From contig CAYMYI010000103.1 in NCBI GenBank assembly GCA_964394585.1, positions 1 to 15,228 of the forward strand: a stretch of 15,228 bases of DNA, written 5' to 3'. The notes below the pieces were generated by a model. It had not been told where the DNA came from. It was given only the letters and a program-made list of their open reading frames with translations, and did no database searches. Both the position numbers and the translations under genes were made by a program. Positions within the stretch are counted from its first letter, which is position 1; every line of letters begins with the position of its first letter. This DNA comes from CAYUJH01 sp964394585. Lineage in GTDB: Bacteria; Bacteroidota; Bacteroidia; Cytophagales; Flammeovirgaceae. This document shows positions 15,001 through 15,228 of the stretch, in pieces.

Positions 15001-15228
15001 CAACAGTTACTATTGCAGATTACCGACAACGGCTGTGGTATTCCTGAAGAAAATTTAGCGAAGGTGAAAGACCCCTTTTTTACTACCAAAGCTCCCGGGC
15101 AAGGGACCGGTTTAGGGCTATCTATCACCTATAATATTATAGAAGAACACGGCGGCAGTTTAGCTTTCGATTCTACGTACGGAAACGGAACTACAGTGCT
15201 CATCTTGTTACCGATACAAACGCAAACT
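12037..15228 (+). CDS. periplasmic beta-propeller sensor histidine kinase (cut by window edge)
   Basis: The frame is open from ATG 12037 to the right edge, 1064 codons without a stop. Residues 1-20 (MWYRVLLIVGMIGVCAIAKA) form a signal peptide. A periplasmic two-component-regulator propeller follows, with repeats marked by W51 (I-W-I-A-S-D-D-G-L-I-R-Y-D-G), W139, W307, W387, W427, W518 and W559. A Y_Y_Y-type immunoglobulin-like domain lies at about 649-725, a transmembrane helix at about 729-748 and a long coiled coil at 752-841. The kinase core has H-box A-H-E-I-N-N-P-L-N-F (phospho-acceptor H852), N-box N969-A-A-Q-A-I, G1 D997-N-G-C-G-I-P, F-box D1012-P-F-F-T-T-K and G2 G-Q-G-T-G-L-G-L-S. 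The last residues, G-N-G-T-T-V-L-I-L-L-P-I, close the ATPase domain, so the gene either ends just outside or continues into a receiver domain. The ligand and partner regulator are unknown. All catalytic residues look intact. Confidence 0.93.
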   Translation, partial: MWYRVLLIVGMIGVCAIAKAQQFAVESYRAADGLKTDMIKAVAQDSLGFIWIASDDGLIRYDGYQFKHFPQAGESSYFKGFLYTKKGQLLAFHDLGVISIHNYIDTVVFHTVIAGERDLKPQKVQYPKNVYQDRYETLWIAEPQSIVRFKDGTFHRIHFAAEDHSNSFVRSFNFFPLADGRLLITSYNGNLYAYNYRSEQLDTLTIQGAPLDEIMAIGTFDSTNLIGTNSGLYRFSVEGNQVAVTQLWNETSVSHILAISDEEMMLSSFAERSSLVQSTKEGWQYTDIQETNFVVNQAYIDRNGSLWLSSERGLLNLQRYVFKRVKFAKKSNLFVEALIPTSDSMGVYALVKEEIWQIDLAGLQAQLLVQKPRSYFLSGTLDKEQLWVNNAKGINVLKGATLTSTIDFSHLGQYMFDLYKDPKGNLWVSQEGVLGVKKFTPQTGKVEIYAEDAGLPFSINSITGNDEGIITATTNPENFLLQKPNGSKQFHSIAPPFPEQYRNGFKVEDIEVIRDTIWLATSSGVYHIANDSIHKVLFNDNFDDALTRDLFFEPPHYLWFGNSYGLFRYHLYTKEYAQFTENAGMPTNSVNEESILLLNNYIVVGTPNGVAIAQKEETLEKPAPTPTFLSVMANDRPLPISNPMVPIPHHSYLKIAYSSLAFPSESIEYSLRCSAIDSTWSIPSNHHTVTYSELPSGDYTVEVRARYMGTQLWSQPAKLHFTVALPFYQTPLFYAFVMLGFVILVFTTRELTAQFMRRQQAVLEAEVASRTAELRQAQQELQAINEQLESRVRERTEELKSTNDALTRTNEELLIQRHELEEALNDLTRTQQKLIETEKMASLGLLSAGVAHEINNPLNFIRGGINGLDAFLKRNFDEVPAPALRMVEIIQTGIERASAIVKSLNHFSRQGSTTDEACDIHRIIENCLIILQHLTKNKIQIEKKFTDESFVLKGNEGKLHQAVLNIIANAAQAIEQEGVIQITTMLENQQLLLQITDNGCGIPEENLAKVKDPFFTTKAPGQGTGLGLSITYNIIEEHGGSLAFDSTYGNGTTVLILLPIQTQT

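Noticed and set aside
1..15228. Mobile element, prophage, CRISPR array, tRNA or rRNA
   Set aside because: No transposase or integrase motifs, no regularly spaced direct repeats, and no tRNA- or rRNA-like sequence recognised anywhere in the window.

Overview
The window looks like a piece of a Bacteroidota chromosome, probably a free-living, Cytophagia-like and possibly marine or salt-tolerant member. The evidence is a SusC/SusD outer-membrane pair, start codons without Shine-Dalgarno sequences, TAnnTTTG-type -7 promoter elements, many secreted or lipid-anchored proteins, and a periplasmic beta-propeller sensor kinase of the kind common in this phylum. Coding DNA has moderate GC and the gaps are strongly AT-rich. 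I see no tRNA, rRNA, CRISPR array, transposase, phage gene or integration site.

Layout. Positions 1-364 (minus) hold the N-terminal third of an enolase-superfamily enzyme that reads as o-succinylbenzoate synthase (MenC, menaquinone pathway), cut by the window edge. Positions 555-989 (plus) encode a small secreted protein with four cysteines, followed by a terminator. From about 1087 to 1526 there is a gene-free AT-rich stretch bounded on its left by a strong terminator that only works on the minus strand and has no gene feeding it. Positions 1527-2134 (plus) carry a secreted VOC/glyoxalase-fold protein and, 2 bp later, a 50-residue cysteine-motif protein of the DUF5522 type. Positions 2135-2371 are a regulatory region with two inverted repeats and a TAAATTTG element. 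Positions 2372-7210 (plus) are the SusC-like TonB-dependent transporter and SusD-like lipoprotein, ended by a very strong hairpin terminator. Only 22 bp after that terminator a BCCT-family (betaine/choline/carnitine) transporter starts at a TTG codon (7280-8860); its end overlaps a two-domain universal stress protein by 14 nt (8847-9719). A bidirectional terminator separates this from two minus-strand lipoproteins, an alkaline phosphatase (9839-10954) and a DUF6503-like protein (11118-11933). Divergent from these, a periplasmic-sensor histidine kinase runs from 12037 off the right edge. It reads open for 1064 codons.

How the genes may work together. SusC/SusD forms an outer-membrane uptake machine for an unknown nutrient; no glycoside hydrolase or peptidase is beside it. 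The BCCT transporter brings a quaternary-ammonium solute across the inner membrane, and the overlapping stress protein is probably co-made with it. The phosphatase releases phosphate from organic esters in the periplasm. A common theme of nutrient or osmolyte scavenging is possible but is inference. The most interesting signals are a 28-bp perfect inverted repeat at the susC promoter, the terminator squeezed in front of the TTG-started transporter, the transporter/USP coupling, and the orphan minus-strand terminator.
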